A stretch of DNA of 64,000 nucleotides from Vibrio cyclitrophicus (GCA_023206055.1 CP065366.1:1302001-1366000), one strand, 5' to 3'; counted from the stretch's first letter, positions 1 through 8,755 are shown. The notes: generated by a model not told the origin, from the sequence alone. Made by a program: numbers and translations.

Positions 1-309
1 AACCGCGGCTATTCGGATGAAGAGGGCGAATGGAACGAAGCGGAAGGTAAGGCGTATTTTGTCGAAGGCAGCGATCAGGGTTACCTGAAAGTGTCGTTCT
101 TTGGTCCATTCTATGGCGCTTACGTGGTGTTTGAGTTGGACAAAGAGAACTACCAATACGCGTTTGTTTCTGGCCCAGATACCGATTATCTATGGCTGCT
201 TTCTCGAACACCAGAAGTCTCATCTGAGGTTATGGAGAAGTTCAAAGCGATGTCGAAAGAGCGTGGCTTCAACACCGATGAATTGATTTATGTGGAGCAT
301 TCTAAATAA
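1..309 (+). CDS. blc: Lipocalin Blc, C-terminal part (cut by window start)
   Basis: About 102 C-terminal residues of a bacterial lipocalin. The reading frame is open from base 1, so the N-terminus, with the expected lipoprotein signal, lies outside the window. Visible are the late barrel strands (YLKVSFFGPFYGAYVVFELD), then YAFVSGPDTDYLWLLSRTP, a pattern typical of Blc/apolipoprotein-D-like proteins, and a closing helix ending GFNTDELIYVEHSK. Blc-type lipocalins are outer-membrane lipoproteins thought to bind lysophospholipids or fatty acids. The family call is secure; the ligand is not shown by the sequence. Confidence 0.85.
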   Translation, partial: NRGYSDEEGEWNEAEGKAYFVEGSDQGYLKVSFFGPFYGAYVVFELDKENYQYAFVSGPDTDYLWLLSRTPEVSSEVMEKFKAMSKERGFNTDELIYVEHSK

Positions 310-418
310 GGGTATGTAGCGGTTTCTTGGTCTTTACGTAACTTTACGCAAAGACCATGTTAAGTGTAATGATAATGAGTCAAAATAACACCTAGGTCAG
401 AGACATAGAGTGGTCATT

Positions 419-961
419 ATGAATAAATCATTATCGAAACAGACGGTTATTTTCCATTGGCTTACCGGCATTTTGTTTATCGCTGTGTTTGTTATTGGAC
501 TTCAATTCGAAGGCATGCCTCGAGGCCCCGAAAAAGGCGAGTTAATGGGGCTGCACAAATCGTTAGGTTTGATTGTTTTAGTTGTCGCACTTTCGCGTCT
601 GGCATGGCGTATGAAAGAAGGCGCGATTGCTAGCGTTGCTGTGTTAACTAGAGCACAAGAAATTGCCGCGAAAAGCATCCATCATTTCTTACTGTTGGTG
701 ACATTGGCGATGCCTATCTCTGGTGCCGTGATGAGCGTGGCGGGTGGACGTGCATTAGAGCTATTCGGCATAGAGTTGATCGCCGCTGGTGAGAAAACGG
801 AATGGTTGCAGTCTGCAGCTTCTTTTGTTCACGTTAATGCGGTGAACTTAATTATGGTGGCGTTTGCTCTTCATGTTTTGGGTGCATTGAAACACCAACT
901 AGTGGACAAAGATGGCACACTGAGCCGAATGCTTGGTCGTTCATCGTCTGCTAGCAATTAG
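419..961 (+). CDS. Cytochrome b561 family membrane protein (YceJ/CybB-like)
   Basis: About 180 residues with four membrane helices. It starts SKQTVIFHWLTGILFIAVFVIG and carries histidines in helices 1, 2 (LMGLHKSLG), 3 (SIHHFLLL) and 4 (FALHVLGALKHQ), the layout of di-heme cytochrome b561 proteins. Family members pass electrons from quinols to small acceptors at the inner membrane; CybB of E. coli is a superoxide:quinone oxidoreductase. The ATG at 419 is chosen over an in-frame GTG at 410 because the homologous N-terminus begins here. Neither start has a strong ribosome site. The gene stands alone and is followed by a terminator. Confidence 0.85.
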   Translation: MNKSLSKQTVIFHWLTGILFIAVFVIGLQFEGMPRGPEKGELMGLHKSLGLIVLVVALSRLAWRMKEGAIASVAVLTRAQEIAAKSIHHFLLLVTLAMPISGAVMSVAGGRALELFGIELIAAGEKTEWLQSAASFVHVNAVNLIMVAFALHVLGALKHQLVDKDGTLSRMLGRSSSASN

Positions 962-1031
962 CGAAATCAGACATCAAGATTATTTCTTATTTAGCGAATC
1001 TAACTTTGGGCTTGATAGAAAGATGAATACA

Positions 1032-1063
1032 AAAACACTCGGCATATACCGAGTGTTTTTTTG
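1032..1063. terminator. Rho-independent terminator, probably bidirectional
   Basis: The stem AACACTCGG / CCGAGTGTT is flanked by an A-run on the left and seven T on the right. It lies between the converging cytochrome b561 gene and the minus-strand membrane-protein gene, so it can serve both. Confidence 0.85.
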
Positions 1064-1089
1064 TTTGTGTTACTTGCAAATCGTACTCA

Positions 1090-1464
1090 CTAAGCTTGCT
1101 TGCGAACCTGCAATACGCTCAGTACTGATAGCGAAAGGAAGAACGCAGGATCACTCCAACCAAAGCCAGCAAAGATACCGGTGAAAGCCGCATACAGTGT
1201 GATAATCGCACCCAGCATATTGGCGATAATCAAACCTTGGATGAGTTTTTTAGCGCTGATTCCCGCTTCAATATCTCGCAGTAACCATGTTATCGCTGCA
1301 ATACCACCAAGGAAGATACTGGTGTGTTGAGAGAGAAAGTAAGCGTACTTGTCATTAATTTCCACGCCGTACATAGGCCACATGACCGTTGGTAGGAAAA
1401 ACAACGCGAAGGCAAACCCTGCGTAAATGATGCCGTGTAGGCTTAAAAACGTTTTATGGTTCAT
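1090..1464 (-). CDS. Small four-helix inner-membrane protein of unknown function
   Basis: 124 residues with about four predicted membrane helices: residues ~5-28, ~45-62, ~75-98 and ~104-120. The second loop contains YFLSQHTSIFLGGIAAITWLL. I do not recognise the family; size and layout resemble small integral proteins often left as hypothetical. It lies 48 bp downstream of the YdhR-like monooxygenase gene on the same strand, so the two probably form an operon divergent from the LysR gene at 2001. Confidence 0.7.
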   Translation of the reverse strand: MNHKTFLSLHGIIYAGFAFALFFLPTVMWPMYGVEINDKYAYFLSQHTSIFLGGIAAITWLLRDIEAGISAKKLIQGLIIANMLGAIITLYAAFTGIFAGFGWSDPAFFLSLSVLSVLQVRKQA

Positions 1465-1512
1465 TTGTTATCTCTCTATCTCGTGCCTTTCGCTAACTCT
1501 TGATTCATTCTA

Positions 1513-1818
1513 TTAGCCGTTGATTGGGCCTTTGTTAATGGTAGTTAACGGCTGGTTTACGTCAAAAATCACGCCACGTACTTCTTCTACGCCCATCTCT
1601 TTTAAGCGAGCGGCATGCATGGCTAAATAAGCCTCAGCACTGAGTTGATCTTCAAAAAGGTAGACACCACCGCCCAGTTTCTCAGCTTGGTTTTCTGTCC
1701 AGATTTTCCAGATCATGCCCGGCTCGTTGTTGATGGACTTAGCTAGGTCTACCAGTGCGTTCGACATTTCTTCACCGAAAGGGCCGTTAAATTCAAAATC
1801 AACTTGTAGTAGTTTCAT
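1513..1818 (-). CDS. YdhR-like putative monooxygenase (dimeric alpha/beta barrel)
   Basis: 101 residues, the usual size for the YdhR family of small ferredoxin-fold proteins. It starts KLLQVDFEFNGPFGEEMSNALVDLAKSINNEPG and has the core block IWKIWTENQAEKLGGGVYLFED. These are placed among antibiotic-biosynthesis-monooxygenase-like proteins that need no metal or flavin; the substrate is unknown. It is the first gene of a probable two-gene operon with the four-helix protein at 1090, and is divergent from the LysR gene at 2001. A GGAG ribosome site lies just upstream of the start. Confidence 0.8.
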   Translation of the reverse strand: MKLLQVDFEFNGPFGEEMSNALVDLAKSINNEPGMIWKIWTENQAEKLGGGVYLFEDQLSAEAYLAMHAARLKEMGVEEVRGVIFDVNQPLTTINKGPING

Positions 1819-1914
1819 GGTATTTCTCCGTTTAACAAATTTCGTTTAACAAAATCCGCTATAAAAAATAGGTGTTTAAGACAAACAAGCCATTCTCGTT
1901 TGTTGTTGAGATTT

Positions 1915-1944
1915 ATATTACCTGTTGAAATAGATATTACCTGT
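1915..1944. promoter_or_regulatory. Direct repeat in the ydhR-like/lysR divergent promoter region
   Basis: Two exact copies of ATATTACCTGT (1915-1925 and 1934-1944) start 19 bp apart, 57-86 bp upstream of the LysR start codon. A further inverted pair, ACAAAC / GTTTGT, lies at 1881-1903. The position suits a LysR-type binding region; binding is inferred. Confidence 0.4.
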
Positions 1945-2000
1945 AAAAAACAGACAGAAAAGTTCATAATATTGCCATTAACTGTCAGGATTTTAGACCG

Positions 2001-2897
2001 ATGAGATTAAAGACCACCCTCGACCAATGGCAAACACTCTATGAGATAGACCGCGCTGGCAGCATTCAGGCGGCGGCACTGCAATTGAATAAGAGCCACA
2101 CCACACTGATTTATGCGTTGAGAAAGTTGGAAGACCAACTGGGTGTGTCTTTGGTGCAGGTTGAAGGTCGTAGGGCAGTGTTGTCGGAAGATGGCAAAGC
2201 CTTATTGCGTAGGGCGAGCAGCATGCTGGAACAAGCGCGAGAGCTTGAGCTGATCAGTGAGCAGTTAGCCAAGGGTGTGGAGTCTGAAATTGTGGTCGCT
2301 GTTGATCATTTGTGCTGTCTTGAGCGCCTTTATAAGCCGATGGCTGCGTTTATGGCAGAGAACAATACAACCTCAATACAAGTGATAGAAACATCACTCT
2401 CGAAGACCACCGAAATGGTCACTCAAGAACGAGCCGATGTTGCCATTATTAATTTGCCAATTACCAATTACTCGGCAGAAGCTTTTGGGTTTATCAAGAT
2501 GGAGCCCGTTGTAGCGAATTCGCATCCGTTGGCTAGCATGTCATCCATATCGCTCAATCAACTGTCGTCGCTGCCACAAATTGTGGTGAGAGATTTAGGT
2601 TCGGTTGAAAAGTTGGGAGAGAAGAAGGATGTGGGTTGGTTGAAGTCGAGCCAGCGTATTACGGTGGATAATTTCGACCATGCCTTTGGCGCGGTAGATC
2701 AGGGTGTTGGGTATTGCAGGTTACCTAAACATATTGTCGATAGCCGAGGCAGTGACAAGCTTGCTGTATTGAATGTAGAAAATGGCAGTGGTTATCAAGT
2801 GCCGTTGCATCTGACTCTGCCGAAAGGTGCGAAGACAGGCCCAGCTGCAAAACGTTTTTATGAACTGCTTCTTGAATCAGCCCAAAATGCGGGCTAG
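2001..2897 (+). CDS. LysR-family transcriptional regulator
   Basis: 298 residues. The N-terminal winged helix-turn-helix covers residues ~1-65 (WQTLYEIDRAGSIQAAALQLNKSHTTLIYALRKLEDQLG), followed by a linker helix and a periplasmic-binding-protein-like effector domain from about residue 90. The start ATG follows a weak purine stretch. It is divergent from the ydhR-like gene at 1818 across 182 bp containing an 11-bp direct repeat, so control of that operon and of itself is likely. The effector cannot be predicted. Confidence 0.9.
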   Translation: MRLKTTLDQWQTLYEIDRAGSIQAAALQLNKSHTTLIYALRKLEDQLGVSLVQVEGRRAVLSEDGKALLRRASSMLEQARELELISEQLAKGVESEIVVAVDHLCCLERLYKPMAAFMAENNTTSIQVIETSLSKTTEMVTQERADVAIINLPITNYSAEAFGFIKMEPVVANSHPLASMSSISLNQLSSLPQIVVRDLGSVEKLGEKKDVGWLKSSQRITVDNFDHAFGAVDQGVGYCRLPKHIVDSRGSDKLAVLNVENGSGYQVPLHLTLPKGAKTGPAAKRFYELLLESAQNAG

Positions 2898-2939
2898 GGG
2901 CTATGAGAAACTTAGTTATGGGCTATGAGTTATGAGCTA

Positions 2940-3554
2940 TTAACGAGGTCGGTTGCCGTTTAAGAATAGTGCGACACATTCACGCGTGTAGTGAAGTCTT
3001 TCATCTTGTGACTCGCCGCTGTCGTGTCCGAAGAATGCCCAATAAGCCGACTTACCATGAAACATCAGCAACAATTGTCGTGCAGCAATGATCGGTGAAC
3101 TTGATGTTGAAAGCGTTAAGTCACCCGAATCTATTTTCGACTGCAAATAATCAGCGAGTAACTTAGTGGTCTTCTGTGGTCCTGTTTCTAAATAAATAGA
3201 AGCGATTTCTGGATGTGTGGTGGATTGGCTCACCGCATTTTGAAAGGTCTGCCTAGACTGCTCATCAAGTAACAAATCTTGAAACTTCACACCAAACTTC
3301 ACCAATTCTTCTTCCAAAGTGGCATTCATATCAAATGCTGAAGGGCTGAGTTCGCGTTCCGCACACTTGGTTTGCATGCAGGTTTCGAAAAGTTCGTCTT
3401 TGTTTTTAAAGTGGGAGTAGACCGTTTGCTTAGAAACGTTCGCTGCTTTCGCTATCTGATCCATATTGATCTTGAAGCCATGATCAGAGAAAAGTTGGCT
3501 TGCTGCGGTTAAGATCTGCGATCTCTTCTGTTCACTCTTGATGATTTTTGTCAC
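2940..3554 (-). CDS. TetR-family repressor of the adjacent RND pump
   Basis: 204 residues. The N-terminal helix-turn-helix (residues ~12-58) includes MDQIAKAANVSKQTVYSHFK, and an all-helical ligand-binding domain of the AcrR/TetR C-terminal type follows. It is divergent from the membrane-fusion and RND genes at 3790 and 4914. The 235-bp space between them holds a perfect palindrome at 3712-3738, the expected form of a TetR-family operator. By analogy with AcrR, it probably represses the pump and responds to a pump substrate. Confidence 0.88.
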   Translation of the reverse strand: MTKIIKSEQKRSQILTAASQLFSDHGFKINMDQIAKAANVSKQTVYSHFKNKDELFETCMQTKCAERELSPSAFDMNATLEEELVKFGVKFQDLLLDEQSRQTFQNAVSQSTTHPEIASIYLETGPQKTTKLLADYLQSKIDSGDLTLSTSSSPIIAARQLLLMFHGKSAYWAFFGHDSGESQDERLHYTRECVALFLNGNRPR

Positions 3555-3711
3555 GTGCTGTTTCTCGTTACTTGGTGTTGGTTCGTTACCTAGCTTGTCT
3601 CTTTGCTTAGTGCCTATTGATACTCCGCTATAGGTATCTCATTTAGCGCTAAGCATTATGCTTTTTGTGATGGTTTTATCAATCATTAACCATGAAACTT
3701 ATTTTTAACAT

Positions 3712-3738
3712 AATCAAACTAGACAGTCTAGTTTGATT
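3712..3738. promoter_or_regulatory. 27-bp perfect palindrome, probable TetR operator
   Basis: Two 13-bp arms, AATCAAACTAGAC and its exact complement, surround a single central A. The element is 52 bp upstream of the membrane-fusion gene start and 158 bp upstream of the divergent TetR start. The core AGAC-N-GTCT symmetry is typical of TetR-family sites. Confidence 0.75.
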
Positions 3739-3789
3739 TGGTTAGTCTAAAAAAAGAACATAATTGAGTACCGCATAGGAACAGGAAGT

Positions 3790-4905
3790 ATGTATAAATT
3801 GATGAAGGGAAGCGCAGTGGCAGTAGCGTTGTCGGCTTTTCTTGTTGGATGTGGCGAAAAGGAACAAGCCCAAGAGTCGGTTGATTCAACCAATCAAACG
3901 GCTTCGAGCGTCCAAACCATTTTAACTGTGGAAACGATGGCCTTGGCGCTGTCTTCCTCTTATGCAGTGCAGCGTGAATATGTGGGTGTGGTTAAGGCGG
4001 GTCAGCAGGCTAATCTAGGTTTCGAACTGGCGGGCAAAGTAAACGAGATTCTGGTGGATGTCGGTGACACAGTCACAATTGGTCAGCCGTTGATTCGATT
4101 GGATACCCAACTATTGGAAACCGAGTCTAGCCAATTGAAAGCACAAGCCGAAGAAGTGAAAGCTCAACTGAGCCTTGTTGCCGCGAACTTAAAGCGTCAG
4201 CGTTCATTGAAAGCAAAAGGCTTCAGTGCTGAGGCGGAAATTGATTCGTTAACCAGTGAACAACGCGTGTTGCAAGCCAACTTACTGCGCATTGATGCTT
4301 CGGTAAAAGGCAATCAATTGAAACTGGTGAAATCGACAGTGCTTGCGCCTTATTCGGGCACTATTGCAACGCGTTTTGTCTCTTTGGGAGATGTAGTGAA
4401 TGTGGGCAACCCAACACTGACACTGCTTGCCTCTGAAGGTAAAGAAGCGTTCATTGGTATTCCTGCACATCAAATGCAAAAAGTTACCTCGCTTTCTGCG
4501 CCTAACATCCGAGTTGGGAGAACAGATTATGCCGTGGAGCTATTGAATCCCGGCGCAATGGTCGACACTCGGTCTCGCAGTGTCGGTTTACGTTACCTTT
4601 TTCCTGAGCAAGCTTCAGTATTAGAAGGGCAGCTTGCTTATCTTCAGTTTGATGAGCAAATTGACGACCAAGGTTATTGGGTGCCATTAACGGGTTTGAT
4701 TGATGGTTTACGCGGTGTGTGGAACATCTTCGTGGTGGGTGAAGACAATATAGTAGAGCGCCGCAGCGTTCAGGTTCTGTTTGCTAATAACCAACAAGCT
4801 TATGTCAGTGGTGCCATTACCGAAGGCGAGCAGGTGATCGCGAGTGGTCTACATCGCTTGGTTCCAGGTCAAACCGTGAAGCCAGCCAACGTTACTGCTG
4901 AATAG
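3790..4905 (+). CDS. RND efflux periplasmic adaptor (membrane-fusion lipoprotein)
   Basis: 371 residues. A signal peptide ends in the lipobox LVGC with Cys21 as the lipid-anchored residue. The body shows the usual adaptor order: first lipoyl half (VGVVKAGQQANLGFELAGKV), a helical hairpin rich in Q/E/K (~residues 110-175), second lipoyl half (STVLAPYSGTIATRFVSLGD), then beta-barrel and membrane-proximal domains. It links an inner-membrane RND pump to an outer-membrane channel such as TolC. An AGGA ribosome site precedes the ATG. The RND gene follows 8 bp later; no channel gene is adjacent. Confidence 0.92.
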   Translation: MYKLMKGSAVAVALSAFLVGCGEKEQAQESVDSTNQTASSVQTILTVETMALALSSSYAVQREYVGVVKAGQQANLGFELAGKVNEILVDVGDTVTIGQPLIRLDTQLLETESSQLKAQAEEVKAQLSLVAANLKRQRSLKAKGFSAEAEIDSLTSEQRVLQANLLRIDASVKGNQLKLVKSTVLAPYSGTIATRFVSLGDVVNVGNPTLTLLASEGKEAFIGIPAHQMQKVTSLSAPNIRVGRTDYAVELLNPGAMVDTRSRSVGLRYLFPEQASVLEGQLAYLQFDEQIDDQGYWVPLTGLIDGLRGVWNIFVVGEDNIVERRSVQVLFANNQQAYVSGAITEGEQVIASGLHRLVPGQTVKPANVTAE

Positions 4906-4913
4906 GAAATAGT

Positions 4914-7900
4914 ATGAAAATCATAGAGACTATTTCCAATACTCGACTGCTTATTTTAATGACCGCACTGCTGATGGTGAGTGGTATTTCTGCGTTCATG
5001 ACGCTGCCTCGCGCAGAAGATCCAGTCATCATCAACCGTTACGCCAACATTACCACCAGTTTTCCCGGTGCCAGTGCCGAGCGAGTTGAAACCTTAGTTA
5101 CTGAGGTGATCGAGAATAAGCTGCGTGAGCTGAGTGAAGTTAAACTGGTGAGCTCAACCTCAAGGCCGGGCGTGTCTATTGTCACGCTAGAATTGAATGA
5201 CACCATCACCGAGCCAGAGCCGGTTTGGTCTCAAGCGCGTGACAAACTGTCTGACATCGAATCCATCTTGCCTGCGGGCTCACATTCTCCCGATCTCGAC
5301 AGCGACCACACCTATGCCTTTACCACGATTACCGCGCTGACTTGGTCTGGTGCAGGTGAGCCGGATCGACTGACGCTTGGCCGTTATGCTAAAGAGTTAG
5401 CCAAACGGTTGAGAACCTTATCGGGTACTGAATTCGTTGACGAATACGGGATGCCACAAGAAGAGATTCAAATCAGTTTACGCACCGCAGACGCTGCTGC
5501 CCTTGGGCGTTCAAGTGCCAATATTGCAGAGTCTCTTGAAGGAGCGGATGCTAAGAACTCTGCCGGTGAATTAGTCAGTGCGTATTCTCGCTTTGGCTTA
5601 GAAATTAAATCTGAACTCGATTCTATTGAGCGTATTAAGCAAGTGCCAATAGCCACCGACAGTAATGGTCACATTATCCGTATGGAAGACATTGCTTCTG
5701 TGAGACGTGGTGAGAAAACCCCACAAGACCAGATTGCCATTATTGATGGTGAGCCAGGTGTGATTGTCGCGGCAAGAATGCACCCTGATCTTCGTGTCGA
5801 TAATTGGACATCGCGTGCTAACGCTCTGATTGAGAAATTCCAACAAGAGCTGCCCAGCAACATCGATGTCACTGTGTTGTTCGACCAACAAGGTTATACC
5901 GAAACTCGTTTAGACGATTTAGGCAAAAGCTTGATGATCGGTTTTGGGCTTATCTTGATCGTATTGTTCGTGACCTTGGGTGTGCGTGCTGCAATATTAG
6001 TGGCGATATCTCTGCCGTTAACTTCATTGCTGACGCTGTCGATCATGAAAATGACCGGTGTGCCTATTAACCAGATGTCGGTGACGGGCTTAATTGTGGC
6101 GCTCGGGATCATGGTGGATAACGCGGTAGTGATGGTCGATACCATTCAGGCTTACCGCCTGAAAGGACAACAGCGAGCCGAAGCAACCATGAATGCGTTG
6201 AAACATTTATGGGTGCCTTTGCTAGGCTCAACATTAACCACGGTTCTGGCGTTTGCGCCGATCATTCTGATGCCGGGTGCATCGGGTGAATTCGTTGGTG
6301 GTATCGCGATTACCGTTTCTTTCTCGTTGATCGGCTCTTACATTATCTCGCATACCTTAATTGCAGGCTTAGCGACCAAGTTATTACCGAAACAACTCAG
6401 CGACGTTGATAAGAAAGGCCAGCACCATTGGTACATGACCGGCTTGAGAATTCCTGCACTAACACGTTGGTTCTCGTCTTCTGTTCGCTTTGGTGTCACG
6501 CATCCAATCATCACTATTGCTTTGGTGTTGTTGGTTCCGTTTACTGGCTATTGGAGTATGTCTCAACTGACTGAGCAGTTCTTCCCGCCATCAGACCGAG
6601 ACATGTTTGAGATTCAGGTATACATGCCGCCACAAGCAAGCATTTACGCCACCAAAAACACCTCTGAAAAAATCGACGACATCATTCATCGCTATCCAGA
6701 AGTGGAGCGCATTGATTGGCTAGTGGGAGCGAACTTCCCATCCTTCTATTACAACTTGCAGGCAAGGCAAAACAACGCGCCTTACTTCTCACAAGCCATG
6801 GTCAAAACAGAGAACTTTGACCAAGCCAATGCGCTAATTCCGCAGATACAAAAGGTGCTGGATAATGAGGTGCCGGAAGCACAAATCTTGGTACGCAAGC
6901 TAAACCAAGGGCCTCCATTTACTGCGCCAGTGGAGCTGCGTGTTTATGGTGAAAACCTCGATACACTGAAAATGATTGGCGAAGATGTACGCTTGATTCT
7001 GGCAGGTGTTCCTCATGTCACTCACACAAGGGAAACACTGCAACCGGGTACGCCTAAGGTGTGGTTGAAGGTCGATGAAGACACCGCGAAACTTAACGGC
7101 ATCTCACTCAATCAATTTGCTGGCATGCTGCAAACTACGCTAACAGGCCGTGAAAGTGGCTCAGTGATTGAGGGCAGTGAATCGGTGCCAATCCGTGTTC
7201 GTGTCGCGGATGATGCGCGTGAAAACTTGGCGCACTTAAGTAATATTCGTTTGCCGATCAGTTCTGATTTCTATTCCACGGGGATTAATGTTTCGACTCT
7301 GGCGGAGCTTGAACTGACTACCAGTCGTGGCGCGATTACTCGTCGTAACGGGCAGCGTGTCAATACCATTGAGGGTTACATTGAAGCGGGTGTCTTACCT
7401 CAAACTGTCCTTAATGAATTCCAAAAACGCTTAGAAAGCTATCAGATGCCATCGGGTTACACGATTGGCTTTGGTGGCGAATCCGCTGAACGAGACAATT
7501 CAGTCAATAGCCTGATCTCGAATGTCGCAGTCGTGGTGGTATTGATGGTGTTGGTGGTGGTGATGTCGTTCAACTCGTTCCGAATGAGTGGCATCATCTT
7601 CATGGTAGCAGGATTGGCTGGTGGGCTAGGGCTGTTGTCGGTATGGATCTTCGGTTATCCGTTCGGCTTTACTGTGATCATCGCCATGCTCGGGATTGCG
7701 GGCTTAGCGATTAACGCTGCCATCGTGATTCTGACGGAATTGAAACTCGATAAGCAAGCCTCATCAGGCAATGTGGATGCGGTCGTTGAGGCAGTGATGT
7801 CGTGTACTCGCCATATCAGCTCGACCACGATTACAACCGTTGGTGGCTTTATGCCGTTGATTATTGCTGGTGGCGGTTTCTGGCCCCCATTTGCGGTCGC

Positions 7901-8012
7901 GATTGTCGGCGGTACCGTATTAACCACTCTTATCTCGTTCTACTTTGTGCCTGTGGTTTATCATTTGATGACTAAAAATCAGCGCAAAACCGTCGTCGAA
8001 CCAACAGCATAA
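4914..8012 (+). CDS. RND multidrug efflux transporter (AcrB/HAE1-like)
   Basis: 1032 residues, the full length for an HAE1-type RND pump. An N-terminal helix precedes a large periplasmic domain, the helix block ~residues 335-530, a second periplasmic domain, and the final helix block from ~860. Helix 4 reads GIMVDNAVVMVD (D402, N403) where AcrB has two aspartates; helix 10 reads GLAINAAIVILTE, with N934 at the place of the AcrB lysine. The pump uses the proton gradient to export lipophilic compounds from the periplasm and membrane. It forms an operon with the adaptor 8 bp upstream, probably repressed by the TetR protein at 2940. Confidence 0.93.
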   Translation: MKIIETISNTRLLILMTALLMVSGISAFMTLPRAEDPVIINRYANITTSFPGASAERVETLVTEVIENKLRELSEVKLVSSTSRPGVSIVTLELNDTITEPEPVWSQARDKLSDIESILPAGSHSPDLDSDHTYAFTTITALTWSGAGEPDRLTLGRYAKELAKRLRTLSGTEFVDEYGMPQEEIQISLRTADAAALGRSSANIAESLEGADAKNSAGELVSAYSRFGLEIKSELDSIERIKQVPIATDSNGHIIRMEDIASVRRGEKTPQDQIAIIDGEPGVIVAARMHPDLRVDNWTSRANALIEKFQQELPSNIDVTVLFDQQGYTETRLDDLGKSLMIGFGLILIVLFVTLGVRAAILVAISLPLTSLLTLSIMKMTGVPINQMSVTGLIVALGIMVDNAVVMVDTIQAYRLKGQQRAEATMNALKHLWVPLLGSTLTTVLAFAPIILMPGASGEFVGGIAITVSFSLIGSYIISHTLIAGLATKLLPKQLSDVDKKGQHHWYMTGLRIPALTRWFSSSVRFGVTHPIITIALVLLVPFTGYWSMSQLTEQFFPPSDRDMFEIQVYMPPQASIYATKNTSEKIDDIIHRYPEVERIDWLVGANFPSFYYNLQARQNNAPYFSQAMVKTENFDQANALIPQIQKVLDNEVPEAQILVRKLNQGPPFTAPVELRVYGENLDTLKMIGEDVRLILAGVPHVTHTRETLQPGTPKVWLKVDEDTAKLNGISLNQFAGMLQTTLTGRESGSVIEGSESVPIRVRVADDARENLAHLSNIRLPISSDFYSTGINVSTLAELELTTSRGAITRRNGQRVNTIEGYIEAGVLPQTVLNEFQKRLESYQMPSGYTIGFGGESAERDNSVNSLISNVAVVVVLMVLVVVMSFNSFRMSGIIFMVAGLAGGLGLLSVWIFGYPFGFTVIIAMLGIAGLAINAAIVILTELKLDKQASSGNVDAVVEAVMSCTRHISSTTITTVGGFMPLIIAGGGFWPPFAVAIVGGTVLTTLISFYFVPVVYHLMTKNQRKTVVEPTA

Positions 8013-8494
8013 TCTCTTCTTTGGTGACCCTTACTCCTCTCTATTGAGGGGAGTAACACCCACTTAAAACCCATCAAAATACTCATGAAATCGGCTTTTT
8101 ATCCCCATTTCTGCCCGTTTTCTGCTGCGTATAACTGACATGATTATCATAAAAAGCAGGGTGTTATTTGAATGCCTGATGGGTTGCTGTCTGAATTGAT
8201 GTCTTTTCTAAATACCTTTAAAATCTTATGTGAATTCATAAATTTGACAGTCATCACACTTTGCTTAATTCGCTCTTTCTAATGTAATCAATCATTGTTG
8301 TTTCTACTGTGTGTTTACTTTGATCTCTCCCGTTTCGCTTTAATCCTTTTCCGTACATGGCTCGACTCGTGTGGCACGTTCATGTTGTGCGTCTGAATTG
8401 CATCAATTTCCCACCTCTCACTTTCATAACTGGAAGGTTAGTTTCCAAGTTTGTTTGGTGAGCTTTCAATTTCAACTCCTCATAATGCGCCAAA

Positions 8495-8520
8495 TGTAAC
8501 AATGTGTTTCAAAGTGTAAC
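8495..8520. promoter_or_regulatory. Three phased hexamers (TGTAAC, TGTTTC, TGTAAC)
   Basis: TGTAAC at 8495, TGTTTC at 8505 and TGTAAC at 8515 recur every 10 bp; TGTAACAAT is exact in the outer copies. They lie about 240 bp upstream of cyoA. ArcA sites in E. coli are direct repeats of a related hexamer spaced about 11 bp, so an ArcA-like site is possible but unproven. Confidence 0.35.
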
Positions 8521-8596
8521 AATTAAGTCATATTTTTTGTGTGGTTTTAACCGTGCGGCAATGTTTCGGCTGCGCAGCACTGCGGCTTTAACTTGG

Positions 8597-8615
8597 CAGT
8601 TGAACTGTTCAACTG
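8597..8615. promoter_or_regulatory. 19-bp palindrome upstream of cyoA
   Basis: Arms CAGTTGAAC and GTTCAACTG are exact complements around one T. A further GTTCAA half-site follows at 8622. The element is about 140 bp upstream of the cyoA start and looks like an operator for a dimeric regulator that I cannot name. Confidence 0.4.
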
Positions 8616-8755
8616 TCGACTGTTCAAAATCGTGGCTAATTCAGTTTCGCTTTGAGATGCGTCGTTTCACATGCTCAACACATAAATATTCTAATGACCA
8701 TGACAACCAGTACTCGGGCGTTCGTTCTGAGGCTGGATAACCATCGAGAAAGTTA

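Larger units (their letters stand above)
8013..8755. other. 743-bp gene-free region upstream of cyoA
   Basis: No convincing gene. It starts with a hairpin (8031-8055) lacking a T-run. It then holds a short palindrome ATGATTATCAT at 8140-8150, a possible -35/-10 pair (TTGACA at 8244, TAATTC at 8266), three hexamers of the type TGTAAC/TGTTTC at 8495, 8505 and 8515, and a 19-bp palindrome at 8597-8615. A 78-codon open frame at 8504-8740 overlaps the last two elements and has no ribosome site or recognisable protein, so I treat it as non-coding. The length suggests a heavily controlled oxidase promoter or a small RNA. Confidence 0.5.

Noticed and set aside
366..380. Fur-box-like stretch GTAAT-GATAAT-GAGT before cytochrome b561
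   Set aside because: Only about two of three hexamers fit; too weak to call.
933..1184. 83-codon open frame overlapping the end of cytochrome b561
   Set aside because: It runs through a terminator and opposite a more plausible minus-strand gene.
8031..8055. Hairpin after the RND gene
   Set aside because: Good stem but no T-run, so not listed as a terminator.
8504..8740. 78-codon open frame upstream of cyoA
   Set aside because: No ribosome site, no recognisable protein sequence, and it overlaps the repeats and palindrome of the regulatory region.
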